DNA from: Gammaproteobacteria bacterium
GTDB lineage: Bacteria; Pseudomonadota; Gammaproteobacteria; Pseudomonadales; Halieaceae
Length of the DNA stretch: 64,000 nt
Direction of reading: 5' to 3'
NCBI GenBank assembly: GCA_024742415.1
Contig: JANSYN010000001.1
Location: 248,001-312,000 of the forward strand
Below are positions 61,971-64,000 of the stretch, piece by piece. Both the position numbers and the translations under genes were made by a program. Within the stretch, counting starts at the first letter, position 1; every line of letters begins with the position of its first letter. Below the pieces are notes generated by a model. It saw only the letters and a list, made by a program, of their open reading frames with translations, did no database searches and was not told the DNA's origin.

Positions 61971-63380
61971 ATGGATTTGAGTGCCTTTCCTTACCTGCAG
62001 GGGAATTATGCCCCGGTAGAGGTAGAGAGCGATTTCGATAATAACCAGCTAACCGTTGAAGGCACCGTGCCACAAAGCCTCACCGGCGCCTTCATGCGCG
62101 ACGGCGCCAACGTGGCGTTTCAGCCCAATCACTACGTCTATCCGCTGGACGGTGACGGCATGATCCACGCCGTCTATTTTGACGATGGCAAAGTGCATTA
62201 CCGCAACAGGTGGGTAGAGACCAACCACCTGAAAACAGAGCGCCAGTTCGGCCGCATGATTTACGGCAGCGTAGGCAAGCTGCTCGAGGTGCCGCCCGAG
62301 GTGATAGCGGCCGGGGGTGAGCCCAGCCCGATCCGCAATACGGCAAACACCAACGTGATTTATCACGGCAACAAATTGCTCGCGATGTGGGAAGGCGGTT
62401 TCCCGCACCTGCTCAACAGTGACCTGTCTACGGTAGGTCTGTTCGATTACGACGGCGCGCTGCAGCCTGGCGATGCGCTCACGGCGCATCCCAAGATTTG
62501 CCCGGTAAGTGGCGACCTTATTACCTGCACCCAGCGCTGGGACAGCCCCAATTACTACTTGCAGGTGTTTGACAAAAACGCCAAACACAAGCAAACCACA
62601 CTGGTCGAGTTTGAGCGCAAGGGCATCATTCACGATCTGCAGATTACCGACAACTACGTGATTATTTTCTATGCCCCGGCATTTCACAGCCTCGAAAAAG
62701 CCATGCGCGGAGAAGACCCGTTTGAGTGGGAGGCGCAACTGGGCACCAAAATTATTGTCATTCCGCGCGATGGCAGCTCCGGGCAGAAAGTCTTTGAAAC
62801 CGAGGCCTTCTTCAGCTGGCACTTTTGTAACGGCTTTGAAAGCGGCGGCAAGATCATTATCGATTACGTCTGGATCAACTCCATACCGTTCACCCAGGCG
62901 CAGGGCACTGGTGTTGAAAAACAGCCGCGGCGCATGTACCGCATGGAACTCGACCTGCAGACCAAAGCGGTGAGCAATGAGCAGTTCTCCGACGTGTTCT
63001 GCGAATTCTCTCGCGTCGATGAGCGGCGCATGGGTAAAACGTACCGCTACGGGTTTGCCGCATCCTCGAATCGCGATTGGGGTGACGCACACGGCTATAA
63101 CTGCACCGGCCGCTACGATTTCCATACTGGCCAGACGCAGCTTTGGGAATACGGCGCCGAGGCCAATGCCGGCGAGCCGGTGTACGTTGCCAACCCCGAG
63201 AGCGACAAGGAAGCCGACGGCTGGGTCATGTGTTTTGTGTACAACCCCGAAGAGGGCGCCTACCTGTCGATTTTGAGCGCCGGTGATTTTGCCAGTGGCC
63301 CGGTCGCCAAGGTCAAGGTGCCCGCCCGTGTGCCCAACGGTTTTCATGCCAACTGGATGCAGGGTCTTACCCTGAACTGA
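61971..63380 (+). CDS. Carotenoid oxygenase family protein
   Basis: A 469-residue iron(II) dioxygenase with GGAGG seven bases before ATG 61971. Iron histidines at 173 (TAHPK), 221 (IIHDL), 284 (FSWHFCNG) and 459 (GFHANW). It differs clearly from the two tandem paralogues at 40-43 kb (for example LTGAFMRDGANVAF and the shorter blades), so it belongs to another subgroup. It is followed by a deleted remnant of a related gene. Confidence 0.93.
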   Translation: MDLSAFPYLQGNYAPVEVESDFDNNQLTVEGTVPQSLTGAFMRDGANVAFQPNHYVYPLDGDGMIHAVYFDDGKVHYRNRWVETNHLKTERQFGRMIYGSVGKLLEVPPEVIAAGGEPSPIRNTANTNVIYHGNKLLAMWEGGFPHLLNSDLSTVGLFDYDGALQPGDALTAHPKICPVSGDLITCTQRWDSPNYYLQVFDKNAKHKQTTLVEFERKGIIHDLQITDNYVIIFYAPAFHSLEKAMRGEDPFEWEAQLGTKIIVIPRDGSSGQKVFETEAFFSWHFCNGFESGGKIIIDYVWINSIPFTQAQGTGVEKQPRRMYRMELDLQTKAVSNEQFSDVFCEFSRVDERRMGKTYRYGFAASSNRDWGDAHGYNCTGRYDFHTGQTQLWEYGAEANAGEPVYVANPESDKEADGWVMCFVYNPEEGAYLSILSAGDFASGPVAKVKVPARVPNGFHANWMQGLTLN

Positions 63381-63407
63381 TAGCCAGCACTGCGCAGGAG
63401 ACTGAGC

Positions 63408-63675
63408 ATGACCTCCAGACCAGCGATGGATTCCTGTGAGTTTCCCTATGTGCAGGGCAACTATGCGCCTGTGCTGGATGAGTCAACGCTCGATGAAGGC
63501 GCCGGCGTCCTGCGGGTTGAAGGACGCGTACTGCAGAACCACAGCGGCGCCTTTGGCGCCCCTGGCTATTCTGAGCGCTGCTGCAATCGAACGTGGGCCC
63601 CTGGCAAAGGTGTACAGACGCACACGAGTCACTAACGGGTTTCACGCAAACTGGATGCCGGGCATCACGCTTCAG
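63408..63675 (+). pseudogene. Remnant of a fourth carotenoid oxygenase gene with large internal deletion
   Basis: A good ribosome site (CAGGAG) and ATG 63408 open a frame whose first 49 residues match the start of the gene upstream (EFPYVQGNYAPV, VEGRVLQNHSGAF). After about 63555 the homology jumps, in another frame, to the C-terminus of the same family: LAILSAAAIERGPLAKV, then NGFHANWMPGITLQ, ending at 63675. About 390 codons are missing. GGCGCC occurs on both sides of the junction. Translation from 63408 would give only a 75-residue peptide. Confidence 0.85.
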
Positions 63676-63711
63676 GGCGCGGCTGGCCGACCAACACACG
63701 GGAGTAACGTT

Positions 63712-64000
63712 ATGCCCCATCAGGTTCCTATCGCGGAGGGTCTGTTTACCTGGCCCGCCGACCAACCGGCCCTGCTGTGCAGCCGCTGTCAGCACTGCGG
63801 TATCGCCAGTTTTCCTGTGGCTGATTCCTGCATGGCCTGCTCCGGTCAGGAGGTCAGCGTAGAAGAGCTGCCGAACCAGGGCACCCTGTGGACGTGGACC
63901 GTACAGCACTTCATGCCAAAAACGCCCTATAACAGCGGCGAAACCATGGAAACCTTCAAACCGTATGGGGTGGGTTATGTCGAGTTGCCCGGCGGCGTAC
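63712..64000 (+). CDS. DUF35 zinc-ribbon/OB-fold protein (partial, runs off the window)
   Basis: ATG 63712 with GGAG seven bases upstream opens 96 residues before the window ends. The rubredoxin-like zinc ribbon CQHC...CMAC lies at about residues 27-42 (LLCSRCQHCGIASFP, DSCMACSG), followed by the OB-fold start ELPNQGTLWTWTVQHF. DUF35 proteins work with thiolases or form acyl-CoA hydratase/aldolase complexes in sterol degradation. The remnant frame just upstream is in phase with it with no stop between, so a longer start is conceivable. Confidence 0.88.
   Translation, partial: MPHQVPIAEGLFTWPADQPALLCSRCQHCGIASFPVADSCMACSGQEVSVEELPNQGTLWTWTVQHFMPKTPYNSGETMETFKPYGVGYVELPGGV

Noticed and set aside
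62049-63347. Minus-strand open frame of over 430 codons opposite the carotenoid-type oxygenase
   Set aside because: The plus-strand protein has four conserved iron histidines; the antisense frame is a codon-bias shadow.
1-64000. tRNA, rRNA, CRISPR arrays, insertion sequences, integrases
   Set aside because: No clover-leaf-like genes, spaced direct repeats, transposase motifs or attachment-site duplications were noticed; the only repeats are short tandem units.

Overview
The window looks like chromosome from a marine-type gammaproteobacterium with a base composition near 60% GC. The placement is inferred from gene types (a lipase with its membrane foldase, TonB-dependent receptors, an RND exporter, AraC and TetR regulators, many short-chain dehydrogenases, a lipid desaturase); nothing here proves a genus. 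No rRNA, tRNA, CRISPR array, phage gene or transposase was seen. Coding density is high and most genes are oxidoreductases, transporters or acyl-CoA enzymes.

Region 1 (1-14.1 kb) is mixed lipid and redox metabolism: an epimerase-like protein, a periplasmic PQQ dehydrogenase with an inserted cytochrome c, three short-chain dehydrogenases (SDRs), a membrane fatty-acid desaturase, an enoyl-CoA hydratase, a secreted lipase with its foldase, an SRPBCC protein, an AraC-type regulator and an acyltransferase. Region 2 (14.3-24.4 kb) holds a TonB receptor, a Rieske oxygenase, a CAP-domain lipoprotein, a redoxin-cytochrome c-copper monooxygenase fusion and an RND exporter.

Region 3 (24.4-46.5 kb) is an oxygenase island: two more TonB receptors, two more Rieske oxygenases and a Rieske ferredoxin, two SnoaL-like proteins, an acyl-CoA dehydrogenase, a ThuA protein, SDRs, a zinc alcohol dehydrogenase, two tandem carotenoid-cleavage-type oxygenases, a DUF3604 metallo-protein and an exported D-2-hydroxyacid dehydrogenase. 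Region 4 (46.6-64 kb) supplies acyl-CoA and aldehyde steps (split MaoC hydratase, dienelactone hydrolase, nitroreductase, acyl-CoA dehydrogenase, GabD-like dehydrogenase), two luciferase-like oxidoreductases, a molybdopterin enzyme, a TetR regulator with a DMT exporter, a NUDIX hydrolase, a third carotenoid-type oxygenase, a deleted remnant of a fourth, and the start of a DUF35 OB-fold protein.

The strongest new signal is a repeated imperfect palindrome in the AT-rich promoter gaps of regions 2-4: an A-rich arm, CAG-N6-CTG, then a T-rich arm. Seven copies keep the N6 spacing, and an eighth with N2 spacing lies in front of the TetR gene. In four copies the motif contains a TTGACT -35 box with a TA-rich -10 hexamer 17 bp downstream. 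The copies sit before the Rieske, carotenoid-oxygenase, TonB-receptor, SDR/ADH, acyl-CoA dehydrogenase/nitroreductase and molybdopterin-operon transcription units. This suggests one dispersed regulon, possibly run by the TetR protein at 52110-52808, that takes up a hydrophobic unsaturated or aromatic compound through TonB receptors, cleaves or hydroxylates it with the oxygenases, and passes the aldehyde and acid products to CoA-linked degradation. Substrate and regulator are inferences.
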